A stretch of DNA of 24,794 nucleotides. It comes from Chara braunii. Its lineage: Eukaryota > Streptophyta > Charophyceae > Charales > Characeae. Under the pieces are notes generated by a model. It was not told the DNA's origin and made no database searches. It saw nothing but the letters and a program-made list of their open reading frames with translations. The position numbers were made by a program, and so were the translations under genes. Location of the stretch: assembly GCA_003427395.1 (NCBI GenBank), contig BFEA01000528.1, positions 681,815-706,608 on the forward strand, written 5' to 3'. Below are positions 8,261 through 17,281 of the stretch, piece by piece; position 1 is the stretch's first letter; each line of letters starts with the position of its first letter.

Positions 8261-8838
8261 ACTTACGTATCAACCATTCCTCTGTTGAGACCCCCCTTGC
8301 TAGCTTCCATTCTCCAGTTCCAACTCTCCCCCTTCCCTCCACCCTAGACACGTTTCAGCGCCTACTATTCCATCTTCCTTATCTTCTTGTTCTTGAGTTT
8401 CTTTGGTAGATATACGGCTATTGAAGTTCGGATGTCTAGTTGTATGTGTGGTTAACCGGATGTCTGGTTCGATCCAGACACGGGTCTGGGTCCGCTGTCC
8501 GGTTGTCCGGATGTCCGTATTTCTGTGTCCGGGGCACCATGATGTTTTGTTTTTTCTATTTTTCTTACAAACTAGACCATGGGCCCTTCCGCCCTACGTT
8601 TTTCTTTTTTTTTAAACTGCGTAAAGCCCCCGGATAATTCATATGTGGGTAGCCTACAAAGGAGTACAACGTGTTTTTTGTATATGCGTACATCGCGTAA
8701 TACGCCCATGCAAAGGGTGGGGGGGGGAATTGTTCTCAGGGCAATCCTAGTTGGAGGGAGTTGATGTTGACTCTGTTCCCCAGGCAAAACCATGTCCCGG
8801 TGTGAGGCCTGTTTGCTGAGGATATGTATTACACAAAT
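8261..8838. other. No gene seen
   Basis: Short frames only. A cluster of CCGGATGTC(C/T) and CCGGTTGTC repeats lies near 8456-8535, with a G9 run near 8719. Nothing recognisable. Confidence 0.4.
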
Positions 8839-8839
8839 C

Positions 8840-8872
<33 letters not shown>

Positions 8873-8950
8873 CACACACACACACACACGCACACCCACA
8901 CACGCACACCCACACACGCACACCCACACACGCACACCCACACACACACA

Positions 8951-9008
<58 letters not shown>
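8839..9008. repeat. CA microsatellite, left border of the ribozyme repeat
   Basis: CA dinucleotides, interrupted at 8889-8944 by four ACGCACACCC variants. The cysteine/valine and histidine/threonine frames here are artefacts of the repeat. Confidence 0.97.
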
Positions 9009-9010
<2 letters not shown>

Positions 9011-9826
9011 TGGTTTTATGTCTGTCGATCATTTTCCTATTGTCTGTCTCCCCTCTGATTTTTTCTAAGTATTTTTGTGTGTGCCCAACTGAGCACCCTT
9101 AGGTAGTGCCAAACAGTCGGTGGTTCCTCGTTTGGAGTGCCAACTGCACTCTTAGGGGGGCTGCTCAGTTCGGGTTATATGTGTTGCCTGTAGGTGATGA
9201 CGGATGCTCGTCGGAGTGTCTTCCTGGCTCAGCGGGTGGTGGGAACCAACAGTCTGTGGGGTTCACCCGTGATGTGAGTAAGTGATGTGCTGCTTTGCTC
9301 CGTGTTGGATGTGTGGATGACCCCATCTGCGCTCCACCACTGCCTTGCTGCCCGTTCCGCTTGCCTCGCAGGTCGTTCTTGGCATGCCGCCGTCTTCGCT
9401 GTGTGGTGTGGCCGGGTTGTGGTGTTGCCTTGCGCTTCGCTGTTTCGCTGCCTTGCTGCCCGACTGCTGGTCGTGCCTTCCGGGTCTTTTGCTTGCGCGC
9501 CCTGTAGTTTGTTTGCCGTGTTGGGGTTGCCTTGTGCTCCTTAGCATGGTCGCTCTGCTGCTTGTCAACTTGCCCTCTCGTCCCTTGCAGTGTGGTTGTC
9601 TTGGTGGTGTTGCCTGGTGCTTCACTGCTTGGGTGCCGTGCTGCGAGTTCGGTGTGTCGTGTCGTTCCTTGCAGTCGTTTTTGGCGTTGTGCAGCCGTGT
9701 TGCCTCTATTGCGCTGCCTGGTGCACCGCAGGGTTGCTGCCCGCTGCTATATTCCGCTTGGGGACAGTCTGCCTTCAACAAGGGTCAAAGGGTTCATGAC
9801 CCAAACCATCAGTACGGGCATTCCAC

Positions 9827-9882
9827 AGATTGTCGAGGTTTCAGCCTCCTGATGAGTCGGTGCAACTCCGACGAAACAATCT
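9827..9882 (+). ncRNA. Type III hammerhead self-cleaving ribozyme, copy 1
   Basis: All conserved core nucleotides of the hammerhead fold are present in order. Stem III pairs AGATTG (9827-9832) with CAATCT (9877-9882), plus the U16.1-A15.1 pair (9833 with 9876). C17 is 9834, and cleavage is predicted between 9834 and 9835. Stem I is GAGG/CCTC (9835-9838, 9845-9848) with a 6-base loop. The CTGATGA box is 9849-9855. Stem II is GTCGG/CCGAC (9856-9860, 9868-9872) with a 7-base loop, followed by GAAA (9873-9876). The molecule is open at stem III, so it is type III, the form typical of viroid-like RNAs and plant retrozymes. The loops of stems I and II could form the usual tertiary contact. Activity is inferred, not shown. 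Confidence 0.93.
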
Positions 9883-10633
9883 ATCATCAGTTTTATTTTT
9901 TTCGGTTTTGCATGTTTTGATACTCCGTGTTTTTTGGGATGTTTCTTTGGCATGTTGGTTGTGTTTTGGGCACTGTGTATTGTCTGTCTGCCCACCCGCC
10001 TCCCCCATGCCCTCCATCCTTTGCTCTCTGTTGTGAACTTGCCACTTTTTGTCATCAACTTTTTTTGTCCCCTGCCTCTTTCCTCACTTTTGTTCGTCAG
10101 TCGTTCTTCTGGACTCGACCTTTCTCTCTCAACCGTCAGGCTGAGCTCTCGCCATGAGGACTTGGTCCATCTGTACGATGGCATTCTCGTCTGAATGTTG
10201 TGCTTTTGTTCTGCCACCTCTAGTCTTGCGCTGTGTTGTTGTTTTGGGAAAGGTCGTCTGGTGTGAAGCTTGGTCGCTGGGGTTATGTTTTGATTACTTA
10301 CCACACGCACACCCCCAGGAGTCCGTAACTTCGTGCGGGGTCCCCTGAAGGGCTGATACCCCTTTTCACATCCTGATCACTTTTTTTCGAGATGACTTGA
10401 GTTGCGGAATTTGTCTTGCGTTATCAATAGTCGTTGTTTTCTCGACGTGCGTCCTGTTATGATTGGTCCTAGTTCCCCTTCCTCGTGCCTTGTGCCCTTG
10501 AGGTCGGGTTACGCAGATGGTTGGGTCTTGAATCTGGTGGTTGGAGAGTATGGTTGGTCTCTTGTTTTTGTCTTGTTGACATAGGTTGTGTATGTGTCTG
10601 TTTGTTTGCATGTGCGGAGTCCTTGGGGCACCA

Positions 10634-10675
10634 GGCCGAATGACCTAGTGCCCTAGGACACTAGTCCATCCGGCC
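10634..10675. repeat. 42-bp imperfect palindrome near the end of unit 1
   Basis: The sequence from GGCCGAATG to CATCCGGCC reads nearly the same on both strands, centred on CCCTAGGACACTAG. Only a few of 21 pairs mismatch. In unit 2 the right half is deleted together with the short C-rich stretch that follows. Confidence 0.75.
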
Positions 10676-10702
10676 CTCCCCCTTGGAGGGACAGTGGGTG
10701 GG

Positions 10703-10703
<1 letters not shown>

Positions 10704-10777
<74 letters not shown>
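10704..10777. repeat. CA microsatellite between the two ribozyme units
   Basis: Thirty-seven uninterrupted CA dinucleotides join the end of unit 1 (GTGGGT) to the start of unit 2 (ATCAATTTTATG). Confidence 0.97.
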
Positions 10778-10780
<3 letters not shown>

Positions 10781-12436
10781 AATTTTATGTTTGTCGGTCC
10801 TTTTACTATTGTCTGTCTCTCCTCTTATTTTTTCGAAGTATTTTTGTGTGTGCCCAACTGAGCACCATTAGGTAGTGCCAAACAGTCGGTGGTTCCTCGT
10901 TTGGAGTGCCAACTGCACTCTTAGGGGGGCCGCTCGGTTTGGGTTATCTGTGTTGCCTGTAGGTGATGACGGATGCTCGTCGGAGTGTCTCCCTGGTTTA
11001 GTGGGTGGTGGGAACCAACAGTCTGTGGGGTTCACCCGTGATGTGATTAGGTGATGTGCTGCTTTGCTCCGTGTTGGATGTGTGGACGACCCCGTCTGCG
11101 CTCCACCACTGCCTTGCTGCCCGTCCCGCTTGCCTCGCAGATCGTTCTTGGCATGCTGCTGTCTTCGCTGTGTGGTGTGGCTGGGTTGTGGTGTTGTCTT
11201 GCGCTTCGCTGCCTTGCTGCCCGTCCCCTGGTCATGCCTTTCGGGTCTTTTGCTTGCGCGCCCTGTAGTTTGGTTGCCGTGTTGGGGTTGCCTTGTGCTG
11301 CTCAGCATGGTCGCTCTGCTGCTTGTCCGCTTGCCCTCTTGTCCCTTGCAGTGTGGTTGTCTTGGTGGTGTTGCCTGGTTCTTCAGTGCTTGGGCGTCGT
11401 GCTGCGAGTTCGGTGTGCCGTGTCGTTCCTTGCACTCGTTTTGTGCAGCCGTGTTGCCTCTACTGCGCTGCCTGGTGCTCTGCAAGGTTGCTGCCCACTG
11501 CTATGTTCCGCTTGGGGACAGTCTGCCTTCAACAAGAGTCAAAGGGTTCATGACCCAAATCATCAATACGGCCATTCCGCAGATTGTCGAGGGTTCAGCC
11601 TCCTGATGAGTCGGTGTAACTCCGACGAAACAATCTATTATCAATTTTATTTTTTTCGGTTTTGCATGTTTTGATACTTCATGTTTTTTGGGATGTTTCT
11701 TTGGCATGTTGGTTGTGTTTTGGGCACTGTGTATTGTCTGTCTTCCCACCCGCCTCCCCATGCCCTCCATCCTTTGCTCTCTGTTGTGAACTTGCCACTT
11801 TTTGTCATCAACTTTTTTTGGTCCCCTGCCTCTTTCCTCACTTTTGTTCATCAGTCGTTCTTCTGGACTCGACCTTTCTCTCTCATCTGTCAGGCTGAGC
11901 TCTCGCCATGAGGACTTGGTCCATCTGTACGATGGCATTCTCGTCTGAATGTCGTGCTTTTGTTCTGCAGCCTCTAGTCTTGCGCTGTGTTGTTGTTTTG
12001 GGAAGGGTCGTCTGGTGTGAAGCTTGGTCGTTGGGGTTATGTTTTGATTACTTACCACACGCACACCCCCAGGAGTCCGTAACTTCGTGCGGGGTCCCCT
12101 GAAGGGCTGATACCCCTTCTCACACCCTGATCACTTTTTTTCGAGATGACTTGAATCGCGAAATATGTCTTGCGGTATGAATAGTCGTGGTTTTCTCGAC
12201 GTGCATCCTGTTATGATTGGTCCTAGTTCCCCTTCCTCGTGCCTTGTGCCCTTGAGGCTGGGTTACACAGATGGTTGGGTCTTGAATCTGGTGGTTGGAG
12301 AGTATGGTTGGTCTCTTGTTTGTGTCTTGTTGACATAGGTTGTGTATGTGTCTGTCTGTTTGCGTGTGTGGAGTCCTTGGGGCACCAGGCCGAATAGCCT
12401 AGTGCCCTAGGACACCTGGAGGGACAGTGGGTGGGT
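10778..12436 (+). mobile_element. Hammerhead-containing tandem repeat, unit 2
   Basis: Parallel to unit 1 throughout. Landmarks are offset by 1769 bases before, and 1754 after, two short deletions in the module region (near 11213 and 11440). The start GTGCCCAACTGAGCACC is at 10850, the ribozyme at 11581-11636, CACACGCACACCCCC at 12057, and the final GTGGGT before a CA array at 12437. It lacks 22-23 bases that form half of the palindrome in unit 1. All substitutions inside the ribozyme fall in loops, while the rest of the unit varies freely. This suggests that the ribozyme fold has been maintained. Confidence 0.7.
11581..11636 (+). ncRNA. Type III hammerhead self-cleaving ribozyme, copy 2
   Basis: Same architecture as copy 1. 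Stem III is AGATTG (11581-11586) with CAATCT (11631-11636). C17 is 11588, with predicted cleavage before 11589. Stem I is GAGG/CCTC (11589-11592, 11599-11602), CTGATGA is 11603-11609, stem II is GTCGG/CCGAC (11610-11614, 11622-11626), and GAAA is 11627-11630. It differs from copy 1 at one base of loop I and one base of loop II; every stem and core base is unchanged. The predicted cleavage sites of the two copies lie 1754 nt apart. Confidence 0.93.
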
Positions 12437-12510
12437 CACACACACACACACACATATATTTGGATCATATATATATATAATATATATATATATATGTATA
12501 TATATAAGAT
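12437..12510. repeat. CA array running into a TA-rich palindromic tract
   Basis: Nine CA dinucleotides (12437-12454) close unit 2. They are followed by alternating TA (TATATT, then long ATATAT runs to about 12507) that could extrude as a cruciform. Confidence 0.9.
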
Positions 12511-12529
12511 GGATGAATAAGGAGGAGGG

Positions 12530-12690
12530 GATTAAAAAAAGTAAAAAGAAGTAAAAAAAGTAGAAAAAGTCTTTTTAAAAAAAGTAAAAAAAAGTGAAAA
12601 AAAAGGGTAAAAAAGTAAAAAAGAAAAAAAGAAAAAAAAGAAAATAAAAAAAGTGATAAAAAATGAAAAAAATGATGAAGGGAAAGAATA
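12530..12690. repeat. A-rich degenerate AAAAAGT tract
   Basis: Repeated A runs of 4-8 punctuated by GT or GAAG, with G the main interruption. Low-complexity sequence, no gene. Confidence 0.85.
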
Positions 12691-13080
12691 GGGAGAGAAT
12701 TTTAAAATAAATGGATGATATATATAGAAGAAGTCATGTATATAGATTTTTTTGGGGGGCTGCTTGTGTATATATGTAATATTAGGCTTGGTCTCATATG
12801 GAATTGATCTATTCCCCGGGGTACCCGAAAAGAAAAAAAACCTGTGACGGATCCGCCGCAGGTAGGACGCGTGTACCCCTCGTTGGAATAAAAAAAAAAA
12901 AAATTTGGCGGGGCCGCGGCAACACTCTTCGCGCGAAACACGAAGAAGCCACCTCTTGATTTCATCGGGACGGCACGTTATTTAATCGCTCCGAGCGGGG
13001 ACTTTAATCCTCTGAAGCGGATCATTAACGGAGGAGGGATTGCGCGCCAAAACTCGGTTCGCTATGAGGGCGCGCTGAAT
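12691..13080. other. No gene seen
   Basis: Mixed sequence with several homopolymer runs (T7, G6, A13). A short minus-strand frame (12702-12965) is low-complexity and unconvincing. Confidence 0.4.
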
Positions 13081-13125
13081 ATCTCTCTCTCCCCGCGGTG
13101 GTTCGCTTGGTGTCTACTAGCGTCC

Positions 13126-13151
13126 CTCTCTTCTCTCTTCTCTCTCTCTCT

Positions 13152-13198
<47 letters not shown>

Positions 13199-13204
13199 CC
13201 TCTC
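13126..13204. repeat. CT microsatellite
   Basis: Pyrimidine tract of CT and TCTC repeats with an internal C10 run. The arginine/glutamate minus frame is a by-product. Confidence 0.95.
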
Positions 13205-14029
13205 GTTTTTTATCCGATCGAGAACTCGGAAGCTGCGCCGATGTACGCCACCCCATCGCTGATGTCCCCAGTCTTATGCAAGTTTATCTCTCGCCTACCT
13301 CTTCCACCTAAGCCGTCACCCTCCATTGTATCTTTTCGAGATTGGATCCACTCTGGGCTGATTGGCATCTACTTTGCGTCGGCAATGAGTGCGTCCTCGT
13401 CATCAGCTACAGGAGCGACAGTGGTAATGATATCGTTGTTCCCACCAACCCTCCCCCCTCCCCCTTCCCTCCTTCCTCGACTTCCCATCTCTCTTCCTCT
13501 CTCCCTTGCCATTCTTAAGGTGTTTTTCTATCTCCCCCTATTGTATAACTCCTTACCGTTCGGAGCGATAACTAAGGGTAGATCTCCCCCCTGATGAGCC
13601 AATCCAGTGGATATTGGCGAAAAANCTTTAGGGAATTTCCACTAATACCCTTACACGTTTCGCCGGCACATAAGGGGCCGCTTGGCCGANAGGGAAAATG
13701 TCTAAAACTCNTTCATANCCGCTNNCTTCTTTTGATCATTGTGGATGCTATCTAACCCTNTGCGCACACTCCCCCGTTTATGTATTGTATGTGTTTGAAT
13801 GATGAGTGTGCATAGGACTTGGTTTCTTCATCAGGATTGGAGTGAATGCTTCGGCTCTACGGAAGTACTTTGGATATGGANGCTACCTCATGCATCGCAA
13901 TCATCGCCATGTTTTTTGCTACTTTGGCCTTCTTCATGTTCCTAGATTCTGCTCATAATTGTTCATGCTGCACATGTGTAGTATGCTCCTGGAACTGCAC
14001 GATACCAACTAACCGCCTGCAGAGGTGCT
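13205..14029. other. Low-quality sequence with weak ORFs
   Basis: Contains many single N bases from 13625 onward, consistent with a poorly polished join. A plus-strand frame at 13241-13594 is proline/leucine-rich, and another at 13846-14037 is hydrophobic and cysteine-rich (CSCCTCVVC) with an N inside. Neither has support beyond being open. Confidence 0.35.
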
Positions 14030-14389
14030 TTGCGTAGGGGTGTGGAGATGGCTTCGTTCATTGTTTTTTTTTTTTTTCATTTAGTCCTTTGTATGTTGGG
14101 TAGCACTGTCTGTGCCGCAGGCGTCACAATCACCATGCTGTATCAGTCCGGGTGGCTCGAGTGTGGACATGACCAAGACCAATGTGCTGCTGATAGTTGG
14201 TCGCGACCGGTGAAGATGATAGCCCCTCTGATTTTCGTCACAGGGATTTGTGTCTGTATTTGGGGAATTGCTAGCAGGCGCCGTCATTTGCGCACATGGA
14301 ATGGGCAATTGTATGTTGCCGGGGAGGATGGTGCAGGGGGGGTGTATATACGATGGGACTGTAGGTCGACGACCTGTCGAGGGATCTGA
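14030..14389 (+). CDS. Hypothetical small membrane protein, weak
   Basis: A 119-codon frame with two hydrophobic segments. One is at residues 9-36 (VFFFFHLVLCMLG onward) and one at about 63-80 (MIAPLIFVTGICVCIWGIA), the latter followed by a basic SRRRHLR stop-transfer cluster. Between them is a short polar loop with two cysteines (WLECGHDQDQC). That layout would suit a two-pass membrane protein, and the hydrophobic frame just upstream (13846-14037, another phase) could be a broken continuation. The start is the first ATG, and an in-frame Met at residue 7 is equally possible. N bases nearby make frame errors likely. No family recognised. Confidence 0.25.
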   Translation: MRRGVEMASFIVFFFFHLVLCMLGSTVCAAGVTITMLYQSGWLECGHDQDQCAADSWSRPVKMIAPLIFVTGICVCIWGIASRRRHLRTWNGQLYVAGEDGAGGVYIRWDCRSTTCRGI

Positions 14390-14510
14390 AGAGTAGGGGC
14401 TCATCATGGGGGAAAGGCAATTGAGTAGTGCCGATGGTAGAGGAGCAGAGGATGGATGTATACGGTGGGGGACTATGATTCGACGTTCTGGCGGGGGCTA
14501 AGAGGTTTCG
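14297..14510 (+). repeat. Diverged tandem duplication, about 100 bp
   Basis: GGGCAATTG...GCC...GATGGT followed by TGTATA(T/C)ACG(A/G)TGGG and TCGACG(A/T)(C/T)CTG occurs at 14303-14394 and again at 14415-14503, in the same order with several indels. Confidence 0.5.
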
Positions 14511-15140
14511 GAGGATATGTGGAGTGGGCCGACTGAATGCTGCATTTTTAAGGAAAGACTTTTTCACGAAACGCCATGGAGTTCCGCTTCCATCAGGAAT
14601 GNGAGATCAATGTGTCNGGGTGGTGGCGAGCAATGTTCGGACGCCTGCATGGGACGGGTTACTATCGTTTCCTCCTGATAAGGCGATAGGATACTTGTGC
14701 AGCTTTAAGCTTTGCAGGGANTGGATTGATAAGTGTATTGGCGCCTACGATCTNGGTTGTAGCCATGGCTGACGTANTNCAACTGATNAATTAGTATTGG
14801 CAGATGCTCGAAACTCAGGATGGGGCTTGCTAGTCTAATGATTTGATTGACAGATTAGAATTCTAATATTTGCCTTGCTATGCACATGATTGAAGTAGGG
14901 TGTGCCGTTCAACGAAATGTGGCTTTCACGTATGAATGAATGAAGTGATGGGCTAAAGGAATGGGTCGGTTTTTTTCCCTGAATTGAGTCATTGACTCTG
15001 TTCGTCTGTTTTCAGATCATGCTATTTGTCTCGAATAATTTTTTTTCGGATTGAGATGAATTTCCTTTGCCCGCTTTTGCAGCTCTCGTTTTTGCGTTGA
15101 ATAAAAGTTTTGGACTCTTATCTAGGTTTCGCCTGTATAT
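14511..15140. other. No gene supported
   Basis: A frame at 14524-14772 contains four N-derived unknown residues, and no family could be recognised. The rest, from about 14790, is AT-rich without a frame. Confidence 0.4.
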
Positions 15141-15458
15141 GTGATGAGAAATCCCTCTTCCTTTTCCTTCACTACTCGCCCCTCTAATACTGGTCTGCGG
15201 CGCATCTCTTACTCATGGTTACCAATCCTTGGTTTGATCGTCAAAAAGGCATCTAACTGTTTCGCCGAGCTCCCTGAAAATATGGAAACCCCGAGGCAAA
15301 TCTTTAAACGAGTTGGGGTTGTTAATTGGCACTTAGTATCCTTCTTTCGTGAATACAGACCTTTGCCGCTCAATGTTTTGTTCCCTACTCTATCTGCATA
15401 TCCGTATCGCATGTGGATGATCCATGACTCGCTGCGACATGTCGCAGTGGCTGTTTAA
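15141..15458 (+). CDS. Hypothetical ORF, weak
   Basis: A 105-codon frame (MMRNPSSFSF start, ending RHVAVAV) lying upstream of the better-supported exon at 15682. An in-frame peptide with mixed composition and no motif. It could be an upstream exon of the same broken gene, separated by an intron ending at 15681, but I see no strong donor at its end. Confidence 0.2.
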   Translation: MMRNPSSFSFTTRPSNTGLRRISYSWLPILGLIVKKASNCFAELPENMETPRQIFKRVGVVNWHLVSFFREYRPLPLNVLFPTLSAYPYRMWMIHDSLRHVAVAV

Positions 15459-15678
15459 TTATGTAACTACACACACACATACGGGGGACCTTGTTCCCAC
15501 CCTGTTGCCATCAAGGGGGTTGAATCCAACTTGTCGAGTCATGTAATCCCTTTGTGATCCCAATGTGCTGAGTCAGGAGGACCTTACGGGAAGGCAGCAT
15601 AGCAGTTATGTATTCCTATAAGAAGTATTTTTTTGTGCATGCGGCCCTTCTCTTCATGTGTCTCCTCTGTCCTGTTTG

Positions 15679-15681
15679 CAG
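15679..15681 (+). promoter_or_regulatory. Probable 3' splice site
   Basis: A pyrimidine-rich run (CTCCTCTGTCCTGTTTGCAG) ends in CAG directly before the coding segment. The upstream in-frame ATG at 15658 falls within this tract, so it is unlikely to be the true start. Confidence 0.55.
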
Positions 15682-16404
15682 AAACCAGCCTTCACACGAA
15701 ATGGATGGTATGCTGATCTTGCCAAGGGGGATCGCTCATGGCTGGATCGTTTCCCTGCCCCATCACGCCCCACCCAGGCGTTAATTGCACTGGCAAACCG
15801 CAAAGTTATGCGGTTTGTCATGGACAATTCGCTCCGTGCCCTCCGCCCCAACCCTCCCCTAATCACTTGTCTTGCTTTCAATGACTGGGCCGACATCCTT
15901 TGGGTAGCAACGCATGACAAGGCCATGTTTCCTCAGTTCTCTAAGGATTTGGTTATGAATGCGAAGGACGAGCTGGATAACGATAAGTTGGTCCAAGCTT
16001 CGATTAGGGATGAGATAGCGATGAAAGAGAAACTGTTCGTTGATCTTTGGGGTGCAAAGTCTCTGTTCCATGATGGGCTTGTCCAGGTCCCAATTGAGGA
16101 AATGTGTGAGTCGGAGTCGGAGGACGAGGAGGGTGTTCTCCTCACCGAGGAGGAGAAACAGTATTTGCAGCAGACGATATCGAAATCTAAGGCTGAGCTT
16201 GCGGTCAATCTTGCGAAGGAGAAGGGCAAGGGGGTTAATAAGTTCTATCGTAATGCGTTCCTCCCCATCGCCCCGTCTAGGTGGATCGAAAATGAGGCGA
16301 TGAGATGCAATGATAAGATATGGGACCTTTATACCTTTAACCATAGTGCCCCAATTAGTATCAACGCCTACAGGCTCCTCGCCTACGGATATGGACTTAT
16401 GTGA
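15682..16404 (+). pseudogene. Unrecognised coding segment upstream of the reverse transcriptase
   Basis: About 240 codons of good-looking coding sequence begin KPAFTRNGWYADLAKGDRSW. A DWADILWVA stretch lies near residue 77, then a helical charged region, an acidic cluster (ESESEDEEG) around residue 148, and a KQYLQQTISKSKAEL helix. The segment ends after FLPIAPSRW and a stop at 16404. Codon use and the absence of stops in a G/C-balanced stretch argue for real coding. The frame then shifts: the next phase is open to 16687 and continues plausible sequence (CEERALGANTDL). No domain is recognised. Given its position and strand it is probably the N-terminal part of the same retroelement, but a separate gene is possible. 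Confidence 0.45.
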
Positions 16405-17281
16405 GGAGAGGGCTCTCGGAGCCAACACGGACCTAATAAAGGGGTCATACCCGTTGTCGGACGACGCCATGAAACTTCTTGTCGTAGGTCATTTTGATCC
16501 GCTAAAATGCTCGACGACTTCATCTCACCTGTCCATTAGAAGCTTTTGTGCTCCGAATGGCTCTGAGCCCCTCCCAGAGTTGAAAAGGATTTGGAACGTG
16601 GGTCGTCCCTTCCTTAAGTGTAGATGCCTTGAGAAGGGGTTGCCCGATTGCAAAACCTCCATCACCTGGTTTGATCATGTACTCTAGTACATCCTCGCAA
16701 ACCCGGATTAACTCTCCCCTGCAGCCCCCACGCTCCTCGCCAGAATGAAAGTTTTGAGGAACTTTCTCAGGACCACCTGGAGAGCTCCGATCTTGGCATC
16801 GGTTGTGTTCTCTGAAATGAGGCACGTCATGCAGAAGATGGCGCACAACGTTATCGAGAACCCAGCTAGAAGGCATGACACCATCATCGATGACCCGGTC
16901 CTCATGACAAAAAAAATTCCCAGAAGAACGGCGAGTCTCATCTTCTCGGAGAAGTATTTGAGGAGTCCGAGTAAGAGAGCTAGAAGTCGGAATAGGGCGA
17001 ATGAGGATGCCCACCCTGCCAAGAGGCAGAGCAACACCATCCTCTCGTACTACGTCAGACCAGCAGAGAAGCTTGCCCCCATCGACAACCATCAGGGTGA
17101 TGAAGCTCTGAATGAAGCCCTCGTCGCATCCTCGAAGTCTCCTAATGACCCATTGGCGATGGTTGGAACTCCCCCTTCCTCAACCGTGACGGTCGCAACC
17201 AGCAACTGCAAATCAACTAGGAGCAGATACCTCAGGAGGAGCCCCAGATCGAAGGCAAAAGCCTCATTATTCGCAACTTAA
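16405..17281 (+). pseudogene. Continuation of the upstream segment, frame-broken
   Basis: Phase 2 is open to a TAG ending at 16687 (ELKRIWNVGRPFLKC... TWFDHVL) and is then interrupted by a second stop at about 16711. It reopens from 16712 to a TAA at 17281, with the first ATG at 16745. The reopened part is basic (KRARSRNRANED, then a SRYLRRSPRSKAK tail), as expected for a nucleic-acid-binding or linker region. Near its end another phase reads QIPQEEPQIEGKSLIIRNL, which looks more protein-like than the annotated phase, so at least one more frameshift probably lies near 17220. Function unknown. Confidence 0.35.

Larger units (their letters stand above)
9009..10703 (+). mobile_element. Hammerhead-containing tandem repeat, unit 1
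   Basis: First of two head-to-tail copies that align from end to end with unit 2 (10778-12436), differing by scattered substitutions and a few short indels. The plus strand is T/G-rich. The order is: GTGTGCCCAACTGAGCACC at 9079, a region of degenerate GTTGCCT(T/G)GTGCT modules (9424-9760), the hammerhead ribozyme (9827-9882), a pyrimidine-rich stretch, CACACGCACACCCCC at 10303, and a 42-bp imperfect palindrome (10634-10675), ending at a CA array. Open frames exist on both strands, but the indels between units shift them. A non-autonomous, RNA-processed repeat of the retrozyme kind is the best fit, although plant retrozymes are usually shorter and carry the ribozyme in LTRs. Confidence 0.7.

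Noticed and set aside
8572-9058. Long Cys-Val and His-Thr frames over the CA tract
   Set aside because: Pure by-products of the CA dinucleotide repeat.
9835-9890. Possible second, minus-strand hammerhead using TTTC at 9839 and TCATCAG at 9884
   Set aside because: The 41 bases between do not form a stem II, and no stem I or III can be assigned.
9747-10310. Minus-strand 187-codon ORF in ribozyme unit 1, with an equally long ORF at 11501-12064 in unit 2
   Set aside because: Length is conserved, but the middle section is read in different phases in the two units because of a one-base deletion (C5 to C4 run) compensated by a one-base insertion near the T7 run. The peptides differ there, so selection for a protein is unlikely. 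The sequence is low-complexity and opposite to the ribozyme strand.
9345-11674. Plus-strand cysteine/leucine-rich ORFs of 180-207 codons in both ribozyme units
   Set aside because: They come from T/G-rich degenerate modules open in several phases at once, with indels between units and no domain resemblance.
13005-13035. GAAGCGGATCATTAACGGA, reminiscent of the 3' end of small-subunit rRNA
   Set aside because: Only a short partial resemblance; the flanks do not match rRNA or ITS organisation.
13241-13594. 117-codon plus-strand ORF
   Set aside because: Proline/leucine-rich frame in pyrimidine-rich DNA next to the CT microsatellite; no family or splice support.
15859-16470. Minus-strand 203-codon ORF
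   Set aside because: Shadow of the plus-strand coding segment, which has the more protein-like composition and a splice acceptor in place.
16520-17092. Minus-strand 190-codon ORF
   Set aside because: Antisense to the continuation of the RT-associated segment; no motif recognised.
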